Assembly: GCF_002355335.1 (NCBI RefSeq)
Contig: NZ_AP014946.1
Coordinates: 1,689,501 to 1,753,500 of the forward strand
Length of the DNA stretch: 64,000 bases
Source: Variibacter gotjawalensis
Lineage (GTDB): Bacteria; Pseudomonadota; Alphaproteobacteria; Rhizobiales; Xanthobacteraceae
Reading direction: 5' to 3'
Shown: piece by piece, positions 35,608-43,977 of the stretch
Numbering within the stretch: position 1 is the stretch's first letter
Layout of the letters: every line of letters starts with the position of its first letter
Translations under genes and position numbers: made by a program
Notes under the pieces: model-generated
The model's input: only the letters and a program-made list of their open reading frames with translations
Databases searched by the model: none
Told to the model about the DNA's origin: nothing

Positions 35608-36240
35608 TCAGCGTCGCGCTTCGGTCGCCATGCGCACGGCGAGGGCGGCCAGCACCGTTCCCATCAGCCAGCGCTGCACGACGATCCACTTCGGCCGCGT
35701 CACGAGGAACGCCGCGATCGAGCCTGCCGCGATGGCGATGATTGCATTCACCGAGACGCTGATTGCGATCTGTACCGAGCCGAGAACGAGCGCCTGCGTC
35801 AGCACGCTGCCGTGCTCCGGCGTGATGAACTGCGGAAGCAGCGAAAGATACATCACGGCGATCTTCGGATTGAGCAGATTGGTCAGAAAACCCATCATGA
35901 AGAGCTTGCGCGGACTATCGGCCGGCAGGTCGCGCACCTGAAACGGCGAGCGTCCGCCCGGGCGCACCGCCTGCCACGCGAGCCAGAGCAAATAAATCGC
36001 ACCGCCGAAGCGGAGCGCGTCATACGCATACGGAATTGCGAGTACGATGGCCGTGATGCCGAAGGCCGCGCAGAACATGTAGAAGACGAACCCGAGCGCG
36101 ACGCCGCCGAGCGAGATGAGCCCCGCCAGACGCCCCTGACAGATGGAGCGCGAGATCAGGTAGATCATGTTCGGCCCGGGCGTCAGCACCATGCCGAGCG
36201 CGATCAGTGCGAAGGCAGCGAGACTGGCGAAATCCGGCAT
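35608..36240 (-). CDS. LysE/RhtB-family amino-acid exporter
   Basis: A 210-residue inner-membrane translocator with about six helices. The opening FALIALGMVLTPGPNMIYLI carries the LTPGPN family motif, and GFLTNLLNPKIAVMYLSLLP is the second conserved block. LysE-family proteins export amino acids or homoserine-lactone-like molecules. The ATG at 36240 was chosen over a longer frame that reads upstream regulatory DNA. The gene is convergent with TetR (6-bp gap) and divergent from the Gfo/Idh operon. Confidence 0.9.
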   Translation of the reverse strand: MPDFASLAAFALIALGMVLTPGPNMIYLISRSICQGRLAGLISLGGVALGFVFYMFCAAFGITAIVLAIPYAYDALRFGGAIYLLWLAWQAVRPGGRSPFQVRDLPADSPRKLFMMGFLTNLLNPKIAVMYLSLLPQFITPEHGSVLTQALVLGSVQIAISVSVNAIIAIAAGSIAAFLVTRPKWIVVQRWLMGTVLAALAVRMATEARR

Positions 36241-36371
36241 GGCGAACTCCAAAACGCGGGGTGCGCGCTGTCTAACTCTCGAACCGCCCGGCGACAAGTG
36301 ACGAGAGCGTTGGTAGCATCCGATCCGCGCTGCAATTTCCGCGCTTGACTCTGGTCGCGCTCTCCTCCACT

Positions 36372-36389
36372 AGTAACCAGTCAGTTACT
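36372..36389. promoter_or_regulatory. Probable TetR-type operator
   Basis: AGTAAC-CAGTCA-GTTACT is a perfect 6-bp inverted repeat separated by 6 bases, in the 202-bp divergent region between the LysE and Gfo/Idh genes, 54 bp before the Gfo/Idh start. The form (TAAC...GTTA) resembles sites bound by many TetR regulators. Its owner is most likely the TetR encoded at 34942-35601. Confidence 0.5.
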
Positions 36390-36442
36390 TAAGCCATGCG
36401 GCATGCTCGATAAGAGGCGTGCCCCGCGGGAGGAGAAGCGAA

Positions 36443-37597
36443 GTGGCGACGAAGCGTCTCGGCATCATCATGCACGGCATCACCGGCCGCATGGGGCTCA
36501 ATCAGCATCTCGTGCGATCGATCGTGGCGATCCGCCAGCAGGGCGGCGTCGTGCTGCCGAACGGCGACCGCGTGATGCCGGACCCGATCCTCGTCGGCCG
36601 CAACGCGGAAAAGATCGCGGCTCTCGGCAAGCAATACGGCATCGAACGCACGACGACCGATCTCAATGCTGCGCTTGCCAACAAGAACGACACGCTGTTT
36701 TTCGATGCCGCAACGACGCAGATGCGCGCCGAATTGCTCACGCGCGCGATCGAAGCTGGCAAGGACGTCTACTGCGAGAAACCTATCGCGGACGATCTCT
36801 CGAAAGCGCTCGCGGTCGCCAAGCTAGCGAAGAAGAACAAGATCAAGAACGGCGTCGTGCAGGACAAGCTCTCGCTGCCTGGTCTCCGCAAGATCGCGAT
36901 GCTCAACGAGTCCGGCTTCTTCGGAAAAATCCTCTCGGTGCGCGGCGAGTTCGGTTACTGGGTGTTCGAAGGCGATTGGGGCCAGCCCGCACAACGCCCG
37001 AGCTGGAATTATCGCCTGAAAGACGGCGGCGGCATCATCCTCGACATGCTGTGCCACTGGCGTTACGTGCTCGACAATCTGTTCGGCAACGTGAAGGCCG
37101 TGAGCTGTCTCGGCGCGACGCATATTCCAAAGCGCGTTGACGAGAACGGCAAAACCTACACGGCTGACGCAGACGATGCGGCTTATGCGACGTTCGAGCT
37201 TGAAGGCGGCGTCATCGCGCAGCTCAACTCGTCGTGGGCCGTGCGCGTGCGCCGCGACGATCTCGTCACCTTCCAAGTTGACGGCACGCATGGCTCGGCC
37301 GTCGCGGGTCTTACGCGTTGCTACACGCAGCATCGCGTGAATACGCCGCGCCCTGTGTGGAATCCGGACGTTCCGCAGACGATGAACTTCCTCAATCAGT
37401 GGGAAGAGGTGCCGGATAACGTCACGTACGAGAACGGCTTCAAGCTGCAGTGGGAGGATTTCATCCGACACATGTTCGCGGGCACGCCGTGGAAGTACGA
37501 CTTGCTGGAAGGTGCGAAGGGTGTTCAGCTTGCCGAGCTCGGCCTCGAAAGCTGGAAGAAGCGCCGCTGGCTCGACGTGCCGGCTCTGAAAATCTGA
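36443..37597 (+). CDS. Gfo/Idh/MocA-family oxidoreductase
   Basis: A 384-residue NAD(P)-dependent dehydrogenase. The N-terminal Rossmann opening is LGIIMHGITGRMGLN, followed by the substrate-domain motif DVYCEKPIADDL (EKP catalytic Lys) and a C-terminal alpha/beta domain with DGGGIILDMLCHW. GTG 36443 is preceded by GGGAGGAG at correct spacing. It is the first gene of a six-gene operon; relatives oxidise hydroxyl groups of sugars, inositols or sugar acids. The natural substrate cannot be read from sequence. Confidence 0.88.
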   Translation: MATKRLGIIMHGITGRMGLNQHLVRSIVAIRQQGGVVLPNGDRVMPDPILVGRNAEKIAALGKQYGIERTTTDLNAALANKNDTLFFDAATTQMRAELLTRAIEAGKDVYCEKPIADDLSKALAVAKLAKKNKIKNGVVQDKLSLPGLRKIAMLNESGFFGKILSVRGEFGYWVFEGDWGQPAQRPSWNYRLKDGGGIILDMLCHWRYVLDNLFGNVKAVSCLGATHIPKRVDENGKTYTADADDAAYATFELEGGVIAQLNSSWAVRVRRDDLVTFQVDGTHGSAVAGLTRCYTQHRVNTPRPVWNPDVPQTMNFLNQWEEVPDNVTYENGFKLQWEDFIRHMFAGTPWKYDLLEGAKGVQLAELGLESWKKRRWLDVPALKI

Positions 37598-37608
37598 GGG
37601 ACAAACAG

Positions 37609-38775
37609 ATGGCGACGATCTCTCTGCCGACCACGAGCGGCCGCTTCGAGAATTACACGACGGGCGAACCGATCAAGCTGCCGCCGAAGGGCAAGCCGCC
37701 GGTGTTTAACCGCGTTGCATATGGCGCAGCGCATGTCGTCGCCGATCCGCTTGCCGACAACGATCCGTGGCTCGATGTCGCGATCGATTGGGACAAGACG
37801 ATCGATTTCCGTCACTACATGTGGGACCTCGGTCTTGGCGTTGCCGAGGCGATGGATACCGCGCAACGCGGCATGGGCCTCGATTGGAACGGCGCGAAGG
37901 AACTCGTCCGCCGCGCGCTCGAAGCCGCGAAATCGCGCGACGGCGCGCTGATCGCAAGCGGCGTCGGCACCGAGCACCTGACGCCCGGTCCGGACGTGAA
38001 GATCGACGACGTCATCCGCGCTTACGAAGAACAGGTCGAGGCGATCGAAGGCATGGGTGGCCGCATCATCCTGATGGCGAGCCGTGCGCTGGTGAAAGCC
38101 GCGAAGTCGCCGGAAGACTACGCCAAGGTTTACGGCCGCATTCTGCGTCAGGTGAAGGAGCCCGTGATTCTGCACTGGCTCGGCGAAATGTTCGACCCGG
38201 CACTCGAAGGCTATTGGGGCTCGCCCGATCATAACGCCGCGATGGATATCTGCCTTGGCATCATCGAGGAGCACGCTGCGAAGATCGACGGCATCAAGAT
38301 CTCGCTGCTGTCGAAGGAGAAGGAGATCTCCATGCGCCGCCGTCTGCCGGCGAGCGTGAAGATGTATACGGGCGACGACTTCAACTACGCCGAACTCATC
38401 GCGGGCGATGAAGAAGGCTACTCGCACGCACTGCTCGGCATTTTCGACGGCATCGCCCCGGCGGCGTCCGAAGGTCTCGCGCGCCTCGCCAAGGGCGACG
38501 TGCAGGGCTTCCACGGCGTGCTCGAGCCGACTGTGCCGCTCTCGCGTCACATCTTCAAAGCGCCGACGCGCTTCTACAAAACCGGCCTCGTGTTCCTCGC
38601 GTGGCTCAACGGCAAGCAGGACCATTTCACGATGGTCGGCGGCCAGCAGAGCGCGCGTTCGCTGCAGCATCTCGCAGAACTCTTCCGCCTCGCCGACAAG
38701 GCGCGCGTGCTGCACGATCCGGATCTTGCGGCGGGCCGCATGAAGCAACTGATGGCGGTGCACGGCTACGCCTGA
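37609..38775 (+). CDS. DUF993 / dihydrodipicolinate-synthase-like protein
   Basis: A 388-residue protein of the DUF993 family, distantly related to the DHDPS/aldolase TIM barrels. A 25-residue N-terminal arm precedes PPVFNRVAYGAAHVVADPLA, then WDKTIDFRHYMWDLGLGVAE, GGRIILMASRALVKAAKSPE, and GIKISLLSKEKEISMRRRLP, where the Lys in DGIKIS sits where DHDPS-like enzymes carry the Schiff-base Lys. No member has a function I can cite. The gene starts 12 bp after the Gfo/Idh gene. Confidence 0.82.
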   Translation: MATISLPTTSGRFENYTTGEPIKLPPKGKPPVFNRVAYGAAHVVADPLADNDPWLDVAIDWDKTIDFRHYMWDLGLGVAEAMDTAQRGMGLDWNGAKELVRRALEAAKSRDGALIASGVGTEHLTPGPDVKIDDVIRAYEEQVEAIEGMGGRIILMASRALVKAAKSPEDYAKVYGRILRQVKEPVILHWLGEMFDPALEGYWGSPDHNAAMDICLGIIEEHAAKIDGIKISLLSKEKEISMRRRLPASVKMYTGDDFNYAELIAGDEEGYSHALLGIFDGIAPAASEGLARLAKGDVQGFHGVLEPTVPLSRHIFKAPTRFYKTGLVFLAWLNGKQDHFTMVGGQQSARSLQHLAELFRLADKARVLHDPDLAAGRMKQLMAVHGYA

Positions 38776-38820
38776 CCGCCAAATCAAAAAAGACATAACG
38801 AAAAAACGGGAGGATCATCG

Positions 38821-39825
38821 ATGAAGAAACTAGTGCTCGCGGCCTCGGCCGTGCTCGCGCTGACCCAAACGGCCGGCGCGCAAAATTATCCCTGGAAGCC
38901 TGAAAGGCCGGTGACGATCATCGTGCCGTGGGCAGCCGGGGGTTCGACCGACCAAGTGACGCGCGTCGCCGCAGCGGAAGTGGAGAAGAAGCTCGGCCAG
39001 AAGATTGTCATCGTGAACCAGCCCGGCGCTTCGGGCTCGATCGGCACGCGCAACGCGCTGCAGGCGCCGAAGGACGGCTACACCTGGACGGCGGGCGCCG
39101 CAAAAGACATCGGCACCTATGTCGTGAGCGGCTTGCTCGACACGAAGATTACCGACTGGCGTCTCTATCTCAGCGTCATCAACGTGTCGGTGCTCGGCGC
39201 CAACAACAACACGCCGTACAAATCCGCCGCCGATCTCGTCGCCGCAATGAAGGCGAAGCCGGGTCACGTCTCGGTCGCGACTGCCGGCATCAACTCGTCG
39301 GGCCATTCCGGTATCGAGTCGTTCACGCGCGCGCTCGGCATCACCTACAAGCACGTCTCCTATGACGGCGGAAATCCGGCCGTGATCGCGACGGTCGCGG
39401 GTGAGACGGAGTTGACGACACAGCTCGCTGTCGAGCAGGCCAACATGATCCGCGCCAAGCGTCTGAAAGCGCTCGCAGTGCTCTCCGACAAGCCGCTCGA
39501 ACTCGAGGGCTACGGCACGATCCCGGCCGTGACGAAGGAAATCCCGGCCTACAAGCCGGAAGCGAATTACTTCGGCATCTTCGTTCCGAAGGACTCGCCG
39601 CCGGAAGTCATCAAGACGCTGGACATGATCTGGGCCGACCTCGGTAAGAACGAAGCGCTGAAGAAGTATGCGACGCAGAACGGCGCGATCCTCGATCCGT
39701 CGTTTGGCGACGATGCTCTGAAGGCGGCGATGCCGGCGATCACGGCTGCGGCTTGGCTGCTGCACGAAGGCGGCAAGGCGAAGGTCTCGCCCGACACCGT
39801 CGGCATTCCGAAGCCGACGAATTGA
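38821..39825 (+). CDS. Bug/TctC-family substrate-binding protein
   Basis: A 334-residue periplasmic solute receptor of the tripartite tricarboxylate transporter (TTT) system. A Sec signal (KKLVLAASAVLALTQTAGA, cut before QNYPW) is followed by the Bug hallmark PERPVTIIVPWAAGGSTD and VNQPGASGSIGTRNAL. It pairs with TctB and TctA downstream, giving a complete TTT importer. Bug ligands are mostly carboxylates, though some bind sugars or cyclic amides; identity here is unknown. Preceded by GGGAGG. Confidence 0.92.
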   Translation: MKKLVLAASAVLALTQTAGAQNYPWKPERPVTIIVPWAAGGSTDQVTRVAAAEVEKKLGQKIVIVNQPGASGSIGTRNALQAPKDGYTWTAGAAKDIGTYVVSGLLDTKITDWRLYLSVINVSVLGANNNTPYKSAADLVAAMKAKPGHVSVATAGINSSGHSGIESFTRALGITYKHVSYDGGNPAVIATVAGETELTTQLAVEQANMIRAKRLKALAVLSDKPLELEGYGTIPAVTKEIPAYKPEANYFGIFVPKDSPPEVIKTLDMIWADLGKNEALKKYATQNGAILDPSFGDDALKAAMPAITAAAWLLHEGGKAKVSPDTVGIPKPTN

Positions 39826-39857
39826 GTCGTTACGCGGCATGCCGCGCATTCGGCGCT

Positions 39858-39982
39858 CCACCTCTCCCTTTGGGAGAGGTCGGATTGCGCAGCAATCCGG
39901 GTGAGGGGTTAAGGCCTATCGTTAGCCACCATCCCCTCACCCGCCGCGCTTCGCGCGTCGACCTCTCCCCATGGGAGAGGTG
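39858..39982. repeat. Palindromic repeat inside operon, family D copy 1
   Basis: Starts CCACCTCTCCCTTTGGGAGA and ends CCTCTCCCCATGGGAGAGGTG, with GGGTGAGGGG and CCCCTCACCC inner arms, so it can fold as two outer hairpins plus a long stem. It lies between the Bug and tctB genes, inside the operon. A relative lies at 47561-47705. Confidence 0.8.
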
Positions 39983-40013
39983 ATCCGAGCAAGACCGAAC
40001 GCTGAAGTTTGCA

Positions 40014-40514
40014 ATGACCGACCACGCTTCATCTCCGACCCCGAGCTTCTGGCACGCCGATCGTATCGGCGGGCTGATCTGGGTCATTCTCGGCGGCGCC
40101 ATCGTCTACGGCTCCTGGACGATGGATCGTCTCGAAGGCCGCATCGAAACGCCGCTCGCCGCGCCGGGTCTGGTGCCGGGCTTGCTCGGCCTCGGACTGA
40201 TCATCTTCGGTGCGATCCTGCTCGCCCGGCGCATCCCGATTGGCGCGAGCGATGCAGAGGAAGCGTCGTGGCTGCGTGTCGTGGTCAGCTGGGCGCTCTG
40301 CTTCACCTATGCCGGTTTGCTACTCGGCCGCGGCGTTCCCTATATCGCGTTGACCGCTGCGTTTCTCTTCGCGCATCTCGTGCTGATCGGCGAACAGACG
40401 CTCGGCAAATGGCCCGAGAAGCGGCGGCTGATCACGATCATCTTGGTCGTCGCGATCGTGCCGGTGCTGGTCGGCTCGATCTTCCAATACGTTTTCCTCG
40501 TACGGCTCCCGTGA
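40014..40514 (+). CDS. tctB: TctB, small membrane subunit of TTT importer
   Basis: A 166-residue four-helix membrane protein of the TctB family, the small and poorly conserved subunit of tripartite tricarboxylate transporters. Helices: GGLIWVILGGAIVYGSWTM; PGLVPGLLGLGLIIFGAILL; VVVSWALCFTYAGLLLGRGV; LITIILVVAIVPVLVGSIFQ. It stands between the receptor and TctA genes, 10 bp before tctA, which settles the assignment. Confidence 0.88.
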   Translation: MTDHASSPTPSFWHADRIGGLIWVILGGAIVYGSWTMDRLEGRIETPLAAPGLVPGLLGLGLIIFGAILLARRIPIGASDAEEASWLRVVVSWALCFTYAGLLLGRGVPYIALTAAFLFAHLVLIGEQTLGKWPEKRRLITIILVVAIVPVLVGSIFQYVFLVRLP

Positions 40515-40524
40515 GGCGATAGGC

Positions 40525-42063
40525 ATGCTTCAGGGATTGGAAATGCTTGGGGCTTCGATCGGCGATTTCCTCACGCCGACGTCGATCGCACTCGCCTTCG
40601 GCGCCACGCTGTTCGGCATCCTCGCCGGCTGCCTTCCGGGCCTGAGCGCAACACTCGTCATCACACTGCTGACGACGCTGACGCTTAAGATGCCGTCGAA
40701 CCTCGCGATCCTCGTTCTGGTCTGCGCCTACAACGGCGCGATCTACGGCGGCTCGCGCACCGCGATCCTGCTCAACATTCCGGGCACCGCCGCCAACGCT
40801 GCCGCATGCCTCGACGGTTACCAGCTCGCACGCCAAGGCCAAGCCGGCCGCGCGATGGGCATCGCCACCACCGGCTCGGTGATCGGCACGCTGTTCGGCA
40901 TTCTCTGCCTCGCGATCTTCACGCCGCTGCTCGGCGAAGTCGCGCTGTCCTTCGGCGCCTACGAATTTTTCTGGCTCGCGCTGCTTGGCGTCGTCACTTC
41001 GGGCAACATCGTCGGCGCCGATCCGATCAAGGGTTGGATCGCGGGTTTCCTCGGGCTGTTCGTCGCCTGCATCGGGCAGGAGGGCATGTACGCTTACGAG
41101 CGCTTCTCCTTCGGCAATGCCGATCTTGCGGGCGGCTTTCAACTGATCCCGGTTCTCGTCGGCGCCTTTGGTTTCTCCGAAGTGCTCACCGTGATGAGCG
41201 AGCGCCTTGCGCGCCCGAAGATCACGGAGTTTGGTTCGGCGTGGCCGAAGCCGAGCGACATCATACAATATTGGCGCACGATGCTGCGCTCCGGCATCAT
41301 CGGCGTGTGGATCGGCATTCTTCCGGGCGTCGGCGAGGACATGGCCGCATGGTCGTCCTACGCCGCCGCGAAGCGTCTCTCGAAGGAGCCGGAAAAATAC
41401 GGCAAGGGCTCGATCGAAGGCCTGATGGCCGCCGAAACCGGCGATAACGCGTCCGTCCCGGGCGGCATCATTCCGGCGCTCGCGCTCGCAATTCCGGGCT
41501 CTGCGCCATGCGCCGTGTTGCTCGCCGCGATGATCATTCACGGCGTTCAGCCCGGCCCGATGCTGATGGTCGAGCAACCGAAGTTTGTCTACGACGTCGT
41601 CGTGATGCTGCTGTTCGCCACGATCGGCATCCTGTTTTTTGGCCTGTTCTTCATCAAGCCGCTGCTGAAGATCATTCAGATCCCCCGCTCGATCTTGATG
41701 CCGATCATCTTCGTGCTCTGCGTGATGGGATCCTACGCGCTGTCGTCGCGCATGTTCGATGTCCAAACGATGCTCGGCTTCGGCACACTGATCTTCGTCA
41801 TGCGTCGTTACGGTTATCCGGCCGCGCCTTTCGTGCTTGGTCTCGTGCTTGGCGATATTCTCGATAAGAATTTGCGCCGCGCGCTCATTCTGAGTGACGG
41901 CGATATGCTGCCGTTTATCTCGCGCCCGCTCAGCGCGATCCTCGCGATATTGGTCGTATGGACCTTTATCACCAACGTGCAGTCGATCAACGATTGGCAG
42001 ACGCGCCAGCGCGCGCGATTGACAGAATGGATTTTCTCGCTGCTGCGCCGCAAGCAGGCCTGA
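40525..42063 (+). CDS. tctA: TctA, large membrane subunit of TTT importer
   Basis: A 512-residue permease with about 12 helices. Family motifs include GCLPGLSATLVITLLTTLTL, YNGAIYGGSRTAILLNIPGT (the TctA signature), and GILPGVGEDMAAWSSYAAAK followed by EAETGDNASVPGGIIPAL-like sequence, the repeat of the first motif. It drives uptake of the ligand delivered by the Bug protein. The gene follows tctB by 10 bp and precedes the isomerase by 12 bp. Confidence 0.95.
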   Translation: MLQGLEMLGASIGDFLTPTSIALAFGATLFGILAGCLPGLSATLVITLLTTLTLKMPSNLAILVLVCAYNGAIYGGSRTAILLNIPGTAANAAACLDGYQLARQGQAGRAMGIATTGSVIGTLFGILCLAIFTPLLGEVALSFGAYEFFWLALLGVVTSGNIVGADPIKGWIAGFLGLFVACIGQEGMYAYERFSFGNADLAGGFQLIPVLVGAFGFSEVLTVMSERLARPKITEFGSAWPKPSDIIQYWRTMLRSGIIGVWIGILPGVGEDMAAWSSYAAAKRLSKEPEKYGKGSIEGLMAAETGDNASVPGGIIPALALAIPGSAPCAVLLAAMIIHGVQPGPMLMVEQPKFVYDVVVMLLFATIGILFFGLFFIKPLLKIIQIPRSILMPIIFVLCVMGSYALSSRMFDVQTMLGFGTLIFVMRRYGYPAAPFVLGLVLGDILDKNLRRALILSDGDMLPFISRPLSAILAILVVWTFITNVQSINDWQTRQRARLTEWIFSLLRRKQA

Positions 42064-42075
42064 TCGGAGATCTCA

Positions 42076-42903
42076 GTGAAGACCGAAGGATTGTCGATCA
42101 ATCTCGCGACCGTGCGCGAACAGTGGAACCTGCGCGAGGCCGTCGAAGCCTGCGCGCGCCAAGGCATTCGGGCGATCGATCCCTGGCGCGATCAAGTCGC
42201 CAAGATCGGCCTTGAAGAGTCGGCGCGCGTCATCCGCGATCACGGCATGCAGGTGACGGGCTATTGTCGCGGCGGCATGTTCACGGCGGCGGATGACGCC
42301 GGCCGCAAAGCTGCGATCGAGGAGAATATCCGCGCCATCGACGAAGCCGTCGCGCTTGGCGCCGATTGTCTCGTCTTCGTCGTCGGCGGCCTGCCGCAAG
42401 GCTCGCGCGATATCGCGGGCGCGCGCAGCCAAGTGCGCGACGGGCTCGGCGCCGTGCTCAATCACGCGCGAAAGGTGAAGATGCCGCTCGCGATCGAGCC
42501 GCTGCATCCGATGTATGCGGCGGACCGCGCCTGCGTGAACACACTCGGCCAGTCGCTCGATCTCGCCGACGAGCTAGGGCAGGGCGTCGGCGTCGCGATC
42601 GATGTCTACCACGTGTGGTGGGACCCGGATGTCGAGCGCGAAATCGCGCGTGCCGGCAAAGCGAAGCAGATTTTCGCCTATCACATTTGCGATTGGCTGG
42701 TGCCGACGAAGGATTTACTGCTCGACCGCGGCATGATGGGCGACGGGGTGATCGACCTAAAGCGCCTCCACGGCCTCATCACGCAGGCCGGTTTTCACGG
42801 GCCGCAGGAGGTCGAGATTTTTTCTGCGAACGATTGGTGGAAGCGCCCGGGCGACGACGTCATCCGCACCTGCATCGAGCGGTATAACGCGGTTTGTCTC
42901 TGA
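42076..42903 (+). CDS. TIM-barrel sugar-phosphate isomerase/epimerase-like enzyme
   Basis: A 275-residue AP-endonuclease-2-fold (IolE/hydroxypyruvate-isomerase/xylose-isomerase-like) enzyme. Typical metal-site acids are seen in AIEPLHPMYAADRA (Glu), GVAIDVYHVWWDPD (Asp and His), and QEVEIFSANDWW (Glu). GTG 42076 has CGGAGA upstream. As the last gene of the Gfo/Idh-DUF993-TTT operon it probably isomerises or epimerises an intermediate made by the dehydrogenase or DUF993 enzyme. Confidence 0.87.
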   Translation: MKTEGLSINLATVREQWNLREAVEACARQGIRAIDPWRDQVAKIGLEESARVIRDHGMQVTGYCRGGMFTAADDAGRKAAIEENIRAIDEAVALGADCLVFVVGGLPQGSRDIAGARSQVRDGLGAVLNHARKVKMPLAIEPLHPMYAADRACVNTLGQSLDLADELGQGVGVAIDVYHVWWDPDVEREIARAGKAKQIFAYHICDWLVPTKDLLLDRGMMGDGVIDLKRLHGLITQAGFHGPQEVEIFSANDWWKRPGDDVIRTCIERYNAVCL

Positions 42904-42913
42904 GGCCCCTCGC

Positions 42914-42955
42914 CGTCATCCTGACGCGACCTCACGGTCGCTCCTCAGGATGACG
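42914..42955. repeat. Palindromic intergenic repeat, family C copy 2 (short)
   Basis: CGTCATCCTGA at the left and TCAGGATGACG at the right form a perfect 11-bp stem around a GCGACC/GGTCGC inner stem. It sits between the ends of convergent operons and may act as a bidirectional terminator. Confidence 0.8.
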
Positions 42956-42973
42956 ATAGAGGTGGAGCGTTCG

Positions 42974-43948
42974 CTAAGCCGCCACGACTTCCTTCACCTT
43001 GCGGCAGCGGGCGAAACGGCCCGGCCCGAGCGGCTCATTCGGAATGACGCCTTCCGTGCACAGCGCATCGCCATACTTGCAGCGCGGCGCGAAGGAGCAG
43101 CCGTCCGGCAGCTTGTCGAGCTGCGGCGGCGCGCCCGGAATGGCCTCGAGCTTCGTGCCCTTCGGCACACCATGGATCGTCGACGACAAAAGCCCGCGCG
43201 TATACGGATGCGCCGGGTGGCTGACGACATCGCCGAGGCCACCGAGTTCGATGATCTTGCCCGCATACATCACGGCGATGCGGTCGGAGATTTCCACCGC
43301 GACGCCGATGTCATGCGTGACGAAGATCATCGTCATGCCGAGTTCGCGCTGCAGCTCACGCAGCAGCAACAAAATTTGGATCTGCACCGTGGCGTCGAGC
43401 GCGGTCGTCGGCTCGTCGGCGAGAAGAATCTTCGGATTGCATGAGAGCGCCAGCGCGATCATCGCACGCTGCCGCATGCCGCCCGACATTTCGTGCGGAT
43501 ATGCATCGAGGCGGCGCTTCGCCGAGGGAATGCGCACGTTCTCGAGACATTCGAGTGCGCGCTTGCGCCCTTCCGCATGGCTTTTGCCCTGATGCCGCGC
43601 AACCGTCTCGGCGATCTGATCGCCGATCGTGTAAACGGGATCGAGCGCGAGCATCGGCTCCTGGAAAATCATCGACACTGTCGTGCCGCGAAAGTCTTCG
43701 AGTTCGGGCTCCGACATCGCCAGAACGTCGCGGCCATCGACGGTGATGGATCCGTCGATCTTGGTGCGATGCGGCGGATGCGTGCGCAGCAGCGCCCGCA
43801 ACGTCACGCTCTTGCCGGAGCCGGACTCGCCGAGCAGCCCGACGACTTCGCCGGGCGCGATCGAGAGGTCGACGCCGTTCAGAGCGTGAACGATGCGATT
43901 GCCGCTGAAGCGGACGTGCAGGTTTTTGATGTCGATCATCGGTGTCAT
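42974..43948 (-). CDS. Dpp/Opp-type ABC ATPase (DppD)
   Basis: A 324-residue ATPase of oligopeptide-type importers: Walker A GESGSGKS, signature MSGGMRQRAMIALAL, Walker B ILLADEPTTALD, and a C-terminal oligo_HPY extension with four Cys-like region (CSFAPRCKYGDALC). ATG 43948 has a GGAG site upstream. It is the last gene of the operon and is separated from its partner ATPase by an amidase and a small gene, an unusual order. Confidence 0.93.
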   Translation of the reverse strand: MTPMIDIKNLHVRFSGNRIVHALNGVDLSIAPGEVVGLLGESGSGKSVTLRALLRTHPPHRTKIDGSITVDGRDVLAMSEPELEDFRGTTVSMIFQEPMLALDPVYTIGDQIAETVARHQGKSHAEGRKRALECLENVRIPSAKRRLDAYPHEMSGGMRQRAMIALALSCNPKILLADEPTTALDATVQIQILLLLRELQRELGMTMIFVTHDIGVAVEISDRIAVMYAGKIIELGGLGDVVSHPAHPYTRGLLSSTIHGVPKGTKLEAIPGAPPQLDKLPDGCSFAPRCKYGDALCTEGVIPNEPLGPGRFARCRKVKEVVAA

Positions 43949-43977
43949 GTTCAAACTCCGCACGCCGCTCGCTTCCG

